The notes beneath the pieces were generated by a model. The model searched no databases and was not told the DNA's origin. It saw only the letters and a program-made list of their open reading frames with translations. 64,000 nt of DNA. Origin: UBA1723 sp045641625. Lineage in GTDB: Bacteria > Bacteroidota > Bacteroidia > Bacteroidales > Paludibacteraceae. Shown piece after piece: positions 34,773 through 43,600 of this stretch. Position 1 is the first letter of the stretch. Every line of letters begins with the position of its first letter. The position numbers and the translations under genes are program-made. The DNA lies in assembly GCA_045641625.1 (NCBI GenBank), contig JAZUHH010000012.1:1-64000 (forward strand), in the 5' to 3' direction.

Positions 34773-35744
34773 ATGGCAGCAAAGACAATTAAAATGGCTG
34801 TATGGTTGATTTCCATACTAAAGAAGTCAGATTTGACTCTAAAAGAACTTCAGGAAGCGTTTCGCAGGAGCAGTCTGTACGATGGAAAGGAATTGCAGGA
34901 TCGTACATTCCGCAACTACATGGACATGATTCGTGAAGAGTTCGGATTCAATATAAAGTGTACCAAGATCACGACAGGAATGCATGTATATCGCATCCCA
35001 GACGACGACAGCGATACTGACGAAATCAAGCAGTTTGCGATAGACTATTTCACAATATGCAATACTCTGGCCAATAATGGAGACAATGCAAAGGTAAGGG
35101 ACAGAATCCTTTTCCAGAAGATTGATACCGGAAGCAAGTTCCTGGTTGACGTGATAAAGGCTATGGTTGATTCTGTGGTAATAGATGTCCATTACGAGAA
35201 GTTTGACGGCAGTACTTCCGACAGATTGCTGGAGCCGTTTTTCTTGAAGGTGTTCGAGAACAGATGGTATCTTGTCGCCCGCGAGGCACTTCCGGAAGGG
35301 GAGCAGCGCAACAAGTCGAACAAGCATAAGTTCAAGACTTTCTCTCTTGACAAGGTTACTGCTCTAAAGATTACAAGCAAGAAGTTCAAGTATGATTTTA
35401 CAATGGATCCTGAGACTTATTTCTCTAACAGTTTCGGAATTTTTGTAAACGAGAACGAGACTCCTATAGATATAACTTTGAAGTTCACAGGAGACGCAAT
35501 AAAGTTCGTTAAAAACAGACCTTTGCACCGAACCCAGACTGAGGTTTATTCTAGCACCAGTATGTATGTGGTCAAGATCAAAGTTAATCCGTCCAAGGAT
35601 TTTGTGAATGCATTGCTGTCTTATGGACCTGGTGTCGAAGTGATTGCTCCGGCTTCATTCCGAGAGTCTTTTGCAGAGAGCGTCAAGCAGATGTATTCGA
35701 ACTATTTTGATGACAATGGCAGTATCAAGGCCTTGTCAGATTAG
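34773..35744 (+). CDS. WYL-domain transcriptional regulator
   Basis: 323 residues from the ATG at 34773; a longer frame from 34710 would run through the promoter. The N-terminal 80 residues form a winged-helix DNA-binding part (LTLKELQEAF, then DRTFRNYMDMIREEFGF). The WYL domain follows (IKAMVDSVVIDVHYEKFDGS, LEPFFLKVFENRWYLVARE, FSLDKVTALKI) with the RWYL signature, and then the WCX extension to the end. WYL proteins respond to nucleic-acid or nucleotide ligands and often control stress or defence genes. No defence gene is adjacent, so the target is unknown. Confidence 0.88.
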   Translation: MAAKTIKMAVWLISILKKSDLTLKELQEAFRRSSLYDGKELQDRTFRNYMDMIREEFGFNIKCTKITTGMHVYRIPDDDSDTDEIKQFAIDYFTICNTLANNGDNAKVRDRILFQKIDTGSKFLVDVIKAMVDSVVIDVHYEKFDGSTSDRLLEPFFLKVFENRWYLVAREALPEGEQRNKSNKHKFKTFSLDKVTALKITSKKFKYDFTMDPETYFSNSFGIFVNENETPIDITLKFTGDAIKFVKNRPLHRTQTEVYSSTSMYVVKIKVNPSKDFVNALLSYGPGVEVIAPASFRESFAESVKQMYSNYFDDNGSIKALSD

Positions 35745-35754
35745 CAGATAAAGA

Positions 35755-35785
35755 AAAAGGTGAGCGTTTAGCTCACCTTTTATTT
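35755..35785. terminator. Bidirectional terminator between WYL gene and plug gene
   Basis: AAAAGGTGAGC / GCTCACCTTTT stem with a GTTTA loop. A-rich and T-rich flanks serve both convergent genes. Confidence 0.85.
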
Positions 35786-37030
35786 TGCAGAATTGAATGT
35801 GATTACCGATAGCAGTCGGTCATGCTTGCTGCCGAACTTGCGGTAGTAAACGTATATTGTGTATTCGTTTTCTGTCTGCCAGTGACTGTAGCTTACTCGG
35901 TCAGTTTCCCCAGCAGTTTCTCCGGCTCGTTTGAATACGTATTGGTAGTTGTATCCACCGTTTTTCAGAAGTATGTCGGCTCGGTATTCCTTTGCTTCGA
36001 AGTTGTATGTCATCCTGTTTTTCTCGTCAAGTCTTCCATAGTTGAAGTCTCCATGAACGTATAGGTTTCCGTCTAGCCAAGGATCTTCTGCCTTGAATGT
36101 GAAATGCACGATGGAGTAGTCTATGTCAAGCATCGAGTTTTTCCCTTGCTCCCATATTTTATATTTTCCGTTTTCGTCAAAGGAATGGTTGTATATCCTT
36201 GATTCAGGTAGCTCGGAAGGGTGAGTTGTAACATGATAGTATGGACGCACGAACCTGATCTCGTCTATCATTCCGCTATAGTTCACCCTATGGGAAAAAT
36301 CTATCTTTTGGTACTCGTTACCACCTTCAAAGGTTAGCTCCGGATTGTCGGAATATATGAAATCGGAGGCTTTGACAAAAGAAGGTCTTTTAATAGTCAC
36401 TTCGTTGTCCCTACGATTGTTTTGGCGAACGACAGTAGTAATCTCTTCTGCATTTGGAGCAATGTCGGTCTTTGAGAATAGCAGAGACAAGTTCAGCTGC
36501 TGATATTTGGTGTTGACTCCTCTTGACGTACTTGAAGATATTTCCGCCTCCATCGGTACCATGTCTTCGTTAATCGAGAATGTGGCGTAGAGCAGAGCGC
36601 TATCCGGATTTGCCTTGTCGTATATCTTTACTGCGTAATTGCCCGAAAGATTCAACTTTATTTCGTCGTTAGGAATAGTCAGCTCGTAGTGGGTGTAGTC
36701 GAATGTGGTGTTTCTTGCGTACTCGTAGTCAGTAATGTCTATGCCGTCAAATCCATCCATGTACTCTATCTTGTCAATATCTGATTGTGTCCAGTCTGCA
36801 TTGCAATATATGATAGAGTATGCCAAGTCTTGAGGATTGCGGCTCATCTCGTCGAATGAGACAAGTATCCTGTCCTCCGAGTTCAAAGAGATAACGGGCA
36901 AAGAAAAGACATGCCCTTCTATGCCGACTTGAAGGGTGCGATAGTTCTTGCCAAGAATCTCTGCCTGATAAGTCTTGGCGTTACAGGCTAAAGCCATAAA
37001 TGAGCAAAGAAATATGAATAGTTGTCTCAT
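35780..37030 (-). CDS. Type IX secretion system plug protein (DUF5103)
   Basis: 416 residues; signal peptide MRQLFIFLCSFMALACNA. The body matches the DUF5103 family: SEDRILVSFDEMSRNPQDLAYSI, YCNADWTQSDI, FDYTHYELTIPND, then VNTKYQQLNLSL and a C-terminal starch-binding-like part (LYVHGDFNYGRLDEKNRMTYN). The DUF5103 protein plugs the outer-membrane opening of the SprA translocon in the T9SS. It fits with the five T9SS cargo proteins in this window. It is the last gene of a four-gene operon; its ATG overlaps the stop of the unknown upstream gene by one base, so the two are translated together. Confidence 0.88.
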   Translation of the reverse strand: MRQLFIFLCSFMALACNAKTYQAEILGKNYRTLQVGIEGHVFSLPVISLNSEDRILVSFDEMSRNPQDLAYSIIYCNADWTQSDIDKIEYMDGFDGIDITDYEYARNTTFDYTHYELTIPNDEIKLNLSGNYAVKIYDKANPDSALLYATFSINEDMVPMEAEISSSTSRGVNTKYQQLNLSLLFSKTDIAPNAEEITTVVRQNNRRDNEVTIKRPSFVKASDFIYSDNPELTFEGGNEYQKIDFSHRVNYSGMIDEIRFVRPYYHVTTHPSELPESRIYNHSFDENGKYKIWEQGKNSMLDIDYSIVHFTFKAEDPWLDGNLYVHGDFNYGRLDEKNRMTYNFEAKEYRADILLKNGGYNYQYVFKRAGETAGETDRVSYSHWQTENEYTIYVYYRKFGSKHDRLLSVITFNSAK

Positions 37031-38766
37031 TACTTGTCCAAATCTTCAAGTTTCTTTAGTCTTGCAAGTTCCTTTTCAACAAATTCCAGACAGTCCGGAT
37101 TTTTGGCAAGCTCATTAAGGTATTCGTGCGCCTCTTCGTAAAGTCCTTGGTTTATAAGAACAGTTCCTTTTCTGCGAAGAAGGAAGTTCTTCAAGTGAGT
37201 TACCGTATTGTCTTCTCCTTCCTGCTGTTCATATTCCACTGTACGACGCAAATGGTCATCAATTATGGAAAGACAGCGGAAATCGTTAGAGTTAACTAAC
37301 GAGTTGATGTACGACTCTGTATATGAAAGTTTCTTGCCAAGAATAAAGCCAATCTCTGAGAAGAAAATAGCGCGTCTGTGCTGTCCGAGCTCGCTGTATG
37401 CAAATCCAAGCTGATATGCAACGTGAGTCATTGTTCTCTTGTCATGATCATCTCCCATTGCATAGTTGTCCTGAAGTTCGTTGAATGCGTTTTCAAGATA
37501 GTATGTGGCTTCATAATATCTGCACTCGGTCATCAGTTTTGTTCCCCAGAACACGTGGTATGCCACGTCAGTGTTGTTTACTGCGCAGATCAACTTCTGT
37601 TCCTCGTTCATTTTGTCGAAGTCTCCGTTTTCTGCCATGTCTGCAGTCTCGTTCCACACATATTCGAACTCTTGGTCATAACTGCTCTTGTCTCGCTTTT
37701 CTGCGCATATTATGGCGGAATAGGACTCGGGTTCATAGTTCTTGCTGCTCATAGCTGAACTTCTGCTTGGCGGAAGCGGAGTTCTTGTTGCTGTTGTTCG
37801 AACAAATATGCAGTTCTCGTTGTCATCCTCTACGGTCAAAGAGATGATGATCTTGCGACTCGGAGTAGGCTTGAACTTGTCGGCAAGAGCGGTTACTGAA
37901 TAGCATATCTCGATCAACGAGTTGTCGCATTTCTTTATGACAGTCTTGTTCTCCTTGTCAAATTCGACAACGCTTTCCAGAAGTCTGTATTTGTCAAGAG
38001 CAAATGCTCCATTTTTTATTGATTCTGCGTCAGCATACGTTATTTCTGAGTCATTGATCACCTTGATGGATGATATGTCACTCTTTCTGACTCCGAAAAA
38101 GTAGTCAACATAACCCATTAGAGTTTGACCTTCGTTCCATGCATCACGATTTATTGGGAAGAACTGGTCATTCTCCTCCTGTTGGCGCAGAAGGTAGGAC
38201 ATTCGCGAATCCACCTCTTTGCGGTAGTCGCATCTTTTGTCATATTTCAAGTTCTCTCTCTGCTGGTCTATCTCTCTGCTCATCAAGTGTCTCATGCGGA
38301 ACATGTTCTCGAATGTAGATTCAAGATATTCTCTGTTTGCAGGAGATTCCTGGTTGAAATGAAGGTAGTGGTTGATGTTGATGTAGCAAGTACCGTCCGC
38401 ATCGTCTGTGTAGTAAACAAATTTCGTCGGGTTCTGGTAATAGTTCATCTCCATGCAGACCTTCTTGTACAGCTCGAGTTCGTCTATTTGTGTTACTGCA
38501 ACGTAAGGGAACTGCAAGTTTGCACTATGGCTTTTTGAGAATGCGTCCAGAGAGAAGTTACATGCCTGGAAAGTGAAGTGGTATCTCTTGCAGTTTCTTT
38601 TGGGCATTTCCTGAACTTTATAGCTGCAGTTGAGTTCGGTTAGCAGTTTCTCCACTATGCTCGAAGTATAGTCGTCGGGAAGTTCAATAGGAGCGGTTTC
38701 CTCTGTAGCTTGCTTTGTATTAGTTTCAGTTTGTTGTTTTCTTTTGAAAAAATCAAATAATCCCAT
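37030..38766 (-). CDS. Cytoplasmic protein of unknown function with TPR-like C-terminus, coupled to T9SS plug
   Basis: 578 residues, no signal peptide (MGLFDFFKRKQQ). Residues about 30-140 (FTFQACNFSLDAF, YKKVCMEMNYYQ, NPTKFVYYTDDADGTCYIN) recall the YbjN / secretion-chaperone fold by eye. Residues about 385-570 are TPR-like helices (LGFAYSELGQHRRAIFFSEIG, GTVLINQGLYEEAHEYLN). I do not recognise a named family. One-base overlap with the DUF5103 plug gene and 13 bases from manA place it in the operon. A role in supporting secretion is an inference from position only. Confidence 0.75.
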   Translation of the reverse strand: MGLFDFFKRKQQTETNTKQATEETAPIELPDDYTSSIVEKLLTELNCSYKVQEMPKRNCKRYHFTFQACNFSLDAFSKSHSANLQFPYVAVTQIDELELYKKVCMEMNYYQNPTKFVYYTDDADGTCYININHYLHFNQESPANREYLESTFENMFRMRHLMSREIDQQRENLKYDKRCDYRKEVDSRMSYLLRQQEENDQFFPINRDAWNEGQTLMGYVDYFFGVRKSDISSIKVINDSEITYADAESIKNGAFALDKYRLLESVVEFDKENKTVIKKCDNSLIEICYSVTALADKFKPTPSRKIIISLTVEDDNENCIFVRTTATRTPLPPSRSSAMSSKNYEPESYSAIICAEKRDKSSYDQEFEYVWNETADMAENGDFDKMNEEQKLICAVNNTDVAYHVFWGTKLMTECRYYEATYYLENAFNELQDNYAMGDDHDKRTMTHVAYQLGFAYSELGQHRRAIFFSEIGFILGKKLSYTESYINSLVNSNDFRCLSIIDDHLRRTVEYEQQEGEDNTVTHLKNFLLRRKGTVLINQGLYEEAHEYLNELAKNPDCLEFVEKELARLKKLEDLDK

Positions 38767-38779
38767 ATTGTCTTGTTTC

Positions 38780-39754
38780 TTATGCAGTTATTTCTACGAC
38801 TTTGCTGTTTCCTCTGGGAGTAAGTTCCACGAATTCAATTTCGGCAGGAACAAGAACAGTTTCTCCTTGTTTCAGCAGAGTCTTTTTGTTGTTGCTATCC
38901 GTTATGGATACGAATCCCTCTACGCAGACAAAAATTCGGAAGGCATTGTCTTTGGCAACGTCTATGTGTCTCGGTGCTGTCAGGTCTATCATTGCAGTAA
39001 AGAAATGGTCGCAGTCCACCAAAGTCGTCGATTCATTGTCCTTGTAGTCTATTTCTGTCTTATAGTTGTCGAATACTGTGTAGTCGATTGCCTGTTTTGC
39101 TTGGTCAATATGCAGTTCTCTTTTCCTTCCGTTAATGTCTATTCTGTCATAGTCATATATGCGGTAGGTAATGTCGGAATTCTCTTGTATTTCAAGTATG
39201 AAGGAGCCTGCTCCAATGGCATGCACTCTTCCTGCAGGAAGGTAGAACACATCTCCTTTTTTTGCCTTGTAGTGGGCCAGTGAGTTTTCGATTGTCAGGT
39301 CCTTGATCTTTTTGGAGAATTCTTCCTCTGTCAAATGTTCGGTTAGGCCTACAATGATCTCGGTATCCTCCTTAGAGTCTATAACATACCACATTTCAGT
39401 CTTTCCTTTGCATCCATGACGCTGGTTCGCCAGTTCATCGTCCGGATGAACTTGTATGGAAAGATTCTTCTCAGCATCGATAAACTTAATAAGAAGAGGG
39501 AATTCCTGACCGTATTTCTCTACAATTCTTTTGCCAAGCAGAGCCTCCGGATTTTCAGCAATGATGTCAGTCAACAGCTTGCCCTGAAACTCTCCGTTTG
39601 AAATCTCAGAGACATAGTTCGGCACTACGCTCACTTCCCAACTTTCACCAATGATTTCACCCTGTTGGATCATGCCCTTGAATTTTCTCAGGCGACGACC
39701 TCCCCAGAGTGTGGCGTGGAAGTTCTGTTTGAATTTGAGAGGGTATAGAGCCAT
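38780..39754 (-). CDS. manA: Mannose-6-phosphate isomerase, class I
   Basis: Interconverts fructose 6-phosphate and mannose 6-phosphate, the first step to GDP-mannose. 324 residues with cupin architecture. Zinc-site motifs are LSIQVHPDDE, GKTEMWYVI and PAGRVHAIGAG, and a second cupin half follows with GETVLVPAEIEF. It lies 30 bases after gmd, which uses GDP-mannose, so the two act in one pathway. The genes for phosphomannomutase and GDP-mannose pyrophosphorylase are not in the window. Confidence 0.93.
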   Translation of the reverse strand: MALYPLKFKQNFHATLWGGRRLRKFKGMIQQGEIIGESWEVSVVPNYVSEISNGEFQGKLLTDIIAENPEALLGKRIVEKYGQEFPLLIKFIDAEKNLSIQVHPDDELANQRHGCKGKTEMWYVIDSKEDTEIIVGLTEHLTEEEFSKKIKDLTIENSLAHYKAKKGDVFYLPAGRVHAIGAGSFILEIQENSDITYRIYDYDRIDINGRKRELHIDQAKQAIDYTVFDNYKTEIDYKDNESTTLVDCDHFFTAMIDLTAPRHIDVAKDNAFRIFVCVEGFVSITDSNNKKTLLKQGETVLVPAEIEFVELTPRGNSKVVEITA

Positions 39755-39784
39755 GTGATAATACTCTTAGGTGTTGACTTCTGT

Positions 39785-40849
39785 TTATTTCTTTCCCTTC
39801 TTGACCAGTTCCATATCGTTGCTGACCATGATGTGGACAAGCTCTTTGAAGGAAGTTTTGTCGGGATCCCATCCAAGTACACTCTTGGCCTTCATCGGAC
39901 TACCAACAAGTTTCTGTACGTCTGTAGGTCTGAAATACATAGGATCAACCTCTATAAGGATTCTTCCGGTCTTGGTGTCGATACCTACCTCGTCCATTCC
40001 GTCTCCCTCGAACTCCAAGTCAATGCCAGCTTCCTCGAATGCCAGTTTGCAGAGTTCCCTAACGGAGTGGCTTACTCCTGTTGCGATAACGAAATCCTCC
40101 GGTTTGTTATGCTGGAGCATTCTCCACATGCATTCCACATAGTCTTTGGCATAACCCCAGTCTCGTTCCGCGTTCAGGTTTCCAAGGTACAGTTTGTCCT
40201 GCTTGCCTTGAGCGATACGTGCAGCGGACAAAGTGATCTTTCTGGAAACGAAGTTCTCGCCGCGTCTTTCGCTCTCGTGGTTGAACATGATTCCGTTTAC
40301 TGCAAAGATCTTATAGCTCTCGCGATAGTTCTTTGTGATGCAGAAACCGAACTGCTTCGCTATGGCATGAGGACTGCAAGGGTTGAACGGAGTGTTCTCG
40401 TTCTGAGGGAAAACAGGAGAGTCACCGAACAGCTCTGAAGTAGAAGCCTGATATACTTTTGTCTTTTCCTGAAGTCCAAGAATTCTTATTGCCTCAAGAA
40501 CACGCATAGGACCAAGTGCGTCAACCTCTGCAGTATATTCCGGCACATGGAAGCTGAAGCGTGTGTTGCTCATTCCAGCCAGATTATAGATTTCGTCCGG
40601 TTGCACACTCTGTATGATTCTAAGCATAGAACTTGAATCGGTAACGTCACCTGGATGAAGATAGAGTTGTCTCTCCTGCTTCATGTCCCTCACCAAGCTG
40701 TCCAAATAGATGTGGTCAATTCTCTCTGTGTTGAATGTTGAGGCTCTGCGTAGCACTCCGTGTACTTCATAGCCTTTCTCGATCAGTAGGTCAGAAAGAA
40801 ACGAACCATCCTGTCCTGTTACTCCAATGATTAATGCGACTTTACCCAT
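39785..40849 (-). CDS. gmd: GDP-mannose 4,6-dehydratase
   Basis: Makes GDP-4-keto-6-deoxy-D-mannose from GDP-mannose, precursor of GDP-fucose and GDP-rhamnose type sugars. 354 residues from the ATG at 40849; the frame extends 21 codons upstream through its promoter. SDR fold with NAD(P) motif GVTGQDGSFL, the QASTSELFGD region, the catalytic YxxxK replaced here by the dehydratase arrangement around HAIAKQFGFCITKNYRESY, and FNHESERRGENFVSRKI. First gene of the operon gmd-manA-unknown-plug. Confidence 0.95.
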   Translation of the reverse strand: MGKVALIIGVTGQDGSFLSDLLIEKGYEVHGVLRRASTFNTERIDHIYLDSLVRDMKQERQLYLHPGDVTDSSSMLRIIQSVQPDEIYNLAGMSNTRFSFHVPEYTAEVDALGPMRVLEAIRILGLQEKTKVYQASTSELFGDSPVFPQNENTPFNPCSPHAIAKQFGFCITKNYRESYKIFAVNGIMFNHESERRGENFVSRKITLSAARIAQGKQDKLYLGNLNAERDWGYAKDYVECMWRMLQHNKPEDFVIATGVSHSVRELCKLAFEEAGIDLEFEGDGMDEVGIDTKTGRILIEVDPMYFRPTDVQKLVGSPMKAKSVLGWDPDKTSFKELVHIMVSNDMELVKKGKK

Positions 40850-40879
40850 AGTTGTTTTACTAAACTCACAATTATAATG

Positions 40880-40887
40880 CAAATTTA
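40880..40887 (-). promoter_or_regulatory. Promoter of gmd operon, -7 TAAATTTG on minus strand
   Basis: CAAATTTA on the plus strand, exact reverse TAnnTTTG, 31 bases before the gmd ATG. Confidence 0.7.
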
Positions 40888-40920
40888 TTAAAAAAAACAT
40901 TGAAATCGTCAAATATTCGT

Positions 40921-40928
40921 TATTTTTG
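40921..40928 (+). promoter_or_regulatory. Promoter of divergent lipoprotein gene, -7 TATTTTTG
   Basis: Exact TAnnTTTG match. It is 33 bases from the gmd -7 element on the other strand, a compact divergent promoter region. Confidence 0.65.
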
Positions 40929-40979
40929 CAAAACTTTCGTATGATAGGATGTTTTTAGGAATTTATAAAATTTTCAGAC

Positions 40980-41507
40980 ATGAAACAGTTCAGACTTTAT
41001 ATTTATGCCCTAGTGGCAGCTCTTGCTAGTGGATTCGTTACATCGTGCGGTGATTCGGATGATGAGCCTCTTCTATACGCAAACTATGATTTTATGGAGA
41101 TCTCGGGAGATTCGGTAATTTCTCGCAAGGGACTTCAAATGGTGGCTTCCACAGTTTACACAGAGAACGACACTTCCTATGTTTCTACACAGGTTACAGT
41201 TTCATCTCATGTGTTTGACGTGGATTTCGCTTTCAAAGGCAAAGGAAACGGAGATCATTCGTTGATCAAGGATCTAAGTGTAGTGTCATATAGAGAGATG
41301 CTTCCTGACAGTGTGACTTTCGCTTACCAATTTTACCAGTTGAATTCTGGAACAGTTAATTGGAAAGATGAAAAAGGCGAAGTCCTTTTGGATGTGAATT
41401 TGAAGGGTACTCGATTTGACATGATTGGTGACAGCATGATTGTTCACCCTTATCCACAAATCAAAATGGTTGGAAAGATTCGCGCAATCAAAAATAAAAC
41501 TAAGTAA
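40980..41507 (+). CDS. Small lipoprotein of unknown function
   Basis: 175 residues. Signal peptide with lipobox VTSC at about residues 20-23, followed by GDSDDEP, an acidic segment that fits surface-exported lipoproteins of this phylum. The rest is beta-rich. No named family is recognised with confidence. Single gene, own promoter and terminator, divergent from the gmd operon. Confidence 0.8.
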   Translation: MKQFRLYIYALVAALASGFVTSCGDSDDEPLLYANYDFMEISGDSVISRKGLQMVASTVYTENDTSYVSTQVTVSSHVFDVDFAFKGKGNGDHSLIKDLSVVSYREMLPDSVTFAYQFYQLNSGTVNWKDEKGEVLLDVNLKGTRFDMIGDSMIVHPYPQIKMVGKIRAIKNKTK

Positions 41508-41534
41508 GGCTTAAGGATTTATATCTTATACTTT

Positions 41535-41566
41535 AAGGACACGTGTCGAACGTGTCCTTTTTTATT
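41535..41566 (+). terminator. Intrinsic terminator
   Basis: AAGGACACGT / ACGTGTCCTT stem with a GTCGA loop, then TTTTT. Confidence 0.9.
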
Positions 41567-41656
41567 TAGTGACGGTTTTGTTGTTTGTGGTTCTTCCTTC
41601 GAGAAAGTTTTTGCTGCCAATACACGCTTTTTGTCAGTTCTGGATTTCTTTAGAGT

Positions 41657-41684
41657 GTGAATTTTGTCAAAATTCACATTTTTT
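41657..41684 (+). terminator. Orphan terminator-like hairpin
   Basis: GTGAATTTT / AAAATTCAC stem with a GTC loop, then ATTTTTT. It lies 90 bases beyond the terminator of the preceding gene with no gene before it, so it may end a short RNA. Confidence 0.45.
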
Positions 41685-41806
41685 AATTTCACTACGAATT
41701 ATAAGCAAATGGACAGGGGAAATAAATTCCCCAAGTAACAAAATAACGCAGTTATATTTTTTTGTAAAAAAACTATGAAAAATTGATGAATGATAAAAAT
41801 AATACC

Positions 41807-41814
41807 TATATTTG
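41807..41814 (+). promoter_or_regulatory. Ferredoxin promoter, -7 element TATATTTG
   Basis: Exact TAnnTTTG match. The expected transcript start falls at the foot of the hairpin at 41817. Confidence 0.7.
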
Positions 41815-41816
41815 CA

Positions 41817-41834
41817 GTCGAGAATTATCTCGAC
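41817..41834 (+). promoter_or_regulatory. 5' leader hairpin of ferredoxin mRNA
   Basis: GTCGAGA / TCTCGAC with an ATTA loop, placed at the predicted first bases of the transcript. A 5'-terminal hairpin of this kind usually protects an mRNA from decay. Confidence 0.55.
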
Positions 41835-41890
41835 TCTTTTATTAGAGGCTTTTTAGAACATTAACTTTTTATTATTTAATACTTACGACT

Positions 41891-42058
41891 ATGGCATACG
41901 TAATTGGTGAGGATTGTGTAGCATGTGGAACATGTGCAGGTGAGTGCCCAGTAGGAGCTATCTCTGAGGGCGATATCTACAAGATTGATGCTGATGCATG
42001 TACAGAGTGTGGAACATGCGCAGGTGTTTGTCCTTCTGAGGCTATCACTCTTGGATAA
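41891..42058 (+). CDS. 2[4Fe-4S] ferredoxin
   Basis: 55 residues, full length for the clostridial-type ferredoxin. Two CxxCxxC...CP motifs: CVACGTCAGECP near residue 9 and CTECGTCAGVCP near residue 37, so all eight cluster cysteines are present. It carries low-potential electrons in the cytoplasm, for example with pyruvate:ferredoxin oxidoreductase, which fits an anaerobe. Strong promoter, leader hairpin and optimal codons suggest high expression. Single-gene transcript ended by the hairpin at 42084. Confidence 0.96.
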   Translation: MAYVIGEDCVACGTCAGECPVGAISEGDIYKIDADACTECGTCAGVCPSEAITLG

Positions 42059-42083
42059 TATCTGCTCACAATACAGATTAAAG

Positions 42084-42109
42084 AGCTTCGCTTAGGCGAG
42101 GCTTTTTTT
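42084..42109 (+). terminator. Ferredoxin terminator
   Basis: AGCTTCGC / GCGAGGCT stem (one G-U) followed by seven T. Confidence 0.85.
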
Positions 42110-42123
42110 ATTACTGATTATAT

Positions 42124-43467
42124 ATGAAAAAGAAAAGCTTTTCGTTCCCATATCCATATCCCCGAAGGAGATTTGTTGTTTTAGCTTTGGCTGGTATAGT
42201 CATGGCTTACCTTAGTTCCTATTGGGATTCCTTGTCCTATGTGTGTACTGGTATATTCTTAGTGCTTGTTGGTTTGTCCCTCATCGACATCTTCAGCCTG
42301 TATATCTTGAGAGGAACTATTGACTGCGAGAGAATTGTGACCGATGTCATGAGCAACGGAGATGACAACGATGTCGTGCTCAAGTTGAAAAACGAATATC
42401 CATTTGATGTGGATGTCATTGTCGAAGACGGTGTTCCCGATGACTTTCAGATGCGAGGCTTCGAATTGAGTACAGTTCTGGCAAAGGGAGAAGAAAAGGA
42501 GCTTGTCTATAAGCTGCGTCCGATAAGAAGGGGCGAGTATGTCTTCAATAATATAAGTATATTCGTTTCAAGGCCAACAAGTTTCCTAAGAAGGAGAATC
42601 GTTATCAAGGCAGAAAAACTTTGTAAGGTTTTGCCGAGCTACATGTTCCTGCATAACATGGAGTTCCTTTCGATTATGAATCAGGACCTGAAGCTTGGAG
42701 CGCATAAAATCCCTAAGTTGGGTAACGGAAGCGAGTTCGAGAACATCCGTGAATATACACAGGGAGATGACTACCGAATGATGAACTGGAAGGCAACAGC
42801 GCGAAGACATACTTTGATGGTGAACCAGTATTCTGACCAGAGATGTCAGGACATCTATTCAATCATAGACAAGGGCAGAGGCATGCAGCATACTTTCAAC
42901 GGGCTTTCGTTGCTGGACTATGCAATAAATTCAAGTCTTCAGTTGTCCTATGTGGCATTGAAGCATCAGGACAATGCCGGTCTTCTGACTTTTGAGAGTG
43001 AGGTGTGTACACACTTGCCTTCGTCCCACAGTATGGCGGTGCTGCATAAGATGCAGGAGGCGTTGTACAATGAGGACACTTCCTTTTCGCAGAGCGACTA
43101 TATGAAGTTGCTGTCATATACACGTTCTACCATCAGCAAGCGCAGTCTGATGGTCATCTATACATCATTTGACTCTTTGAATTCGCTTAAGCGTCAGCTT
43201 GCCTACATTCAGATGATGGCGAAGAGCCATGTTGTTTTGGTTGTGTTCTTCATAGATCAGGACGTGTATAGTATGGCAGCTAAGCCTACTTATTCAACTC
43301 TTGACAATGCAACGCAAATGGTGGCTCAAAACTTTATGTTCGAGCAGAAGCAGATTGTAAAGGAACTGAGAAAACGAGGCATATTCTCACTTTTGTCTCA
43401 TCCAACGGACCTTAATGCAAATGTGATAAACAAGTATCTTGAACTAAAGGCAAGACACGTAGTATAG
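42124..43467 (+). CDS. DUF58 domain protein
   Basis: 447 residues. Two membrane helices at the N-terminus (FVVLALAGIVMAYLSSYW, VCTGIFLVLVGLSLIDIFSL), a beta domain, then the DUF58 region with the signature GSEFENIREYTQGDDYRMMNW, and a vWA-like C-terminal part (DIYSIIDKGRGM). DUF58 proteins normally work with a MoxR AAA+ ATPase encoded next door. No such gene is present here, so the partner must be elsewhere. The start is 65 bases after the ferredoxin stop, beyond its terminator. Confidence 0.88.
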   Translation: MKKKSFSFPYPYPRRRFVVLALAGIVMAYLSSYWDSLSYVCTGIFLVLVGLSLIDIFSLYILRGTIDCERIVTDVMSNGDDNDVVLKLKNEYPFDVDVIVEDGVPDDFQMRGFELSTVLAKGEEKELVYKLRPIRRGEYVFNNISIFVSRPTSFLRRRIVIKAEKLCKVLPSYMFLHNMEFLSIMNQDLKLGAHKIPKLGNGSEFENIREYTQGDDYRMMNWKATARRHTLMVNQYSDQRCQDIYSIIDKGRGMQHTFNGLSLLDYAINSSLQLSYVALKHQDNAGLLTFESEVCTHLPSSHSMAVLHKMQEALYNEDTSFSQSDYMKLLSYTRSTISKRSLMVIYTSFDSLNSLKRQLAYIQMMAKSHVVLVVFFIDQDVYSMAAKPTYSTLDNATQMVAQNFMFEQKQIVKELRKRGIFSLLSHPTDLNANVINKYLELKARHVV

Positions 43468-43486
43468 CCGTCTGTAAAATAATAAT

Positions 43487-43527
43487 GAGAGGGAAGGATT
43501 CTGGAATCTTTCCCTCTCGTTTTTTTT
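43487..43527 (+). terminator. DUF58 gene terminator
   Basis: GAGAGGGAAGGATTC / GAATCTTTCCCTCTC stem with one mismatch, then GTTTTTTTT. Confidence 0.88.
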
Positions 43528-43540
43528 GGTGCAAGTAAAT

Positions 43541-43574
43541 AAAAAGAGGAAGGAGCATCTGCTTCTTCCTCTTT
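43541..43574 (-). terminator. Terminator of the alpha/beta hydrolase gene
   Basis: AAAGAGGAAG / CTTCCTCTTT arms, with an A-rich flank that is a T-run on the minus strand. Confidence 0.75.
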
Positions 43575-43600
43575 GCTTTAATAGGGTAATAATATGTTAA

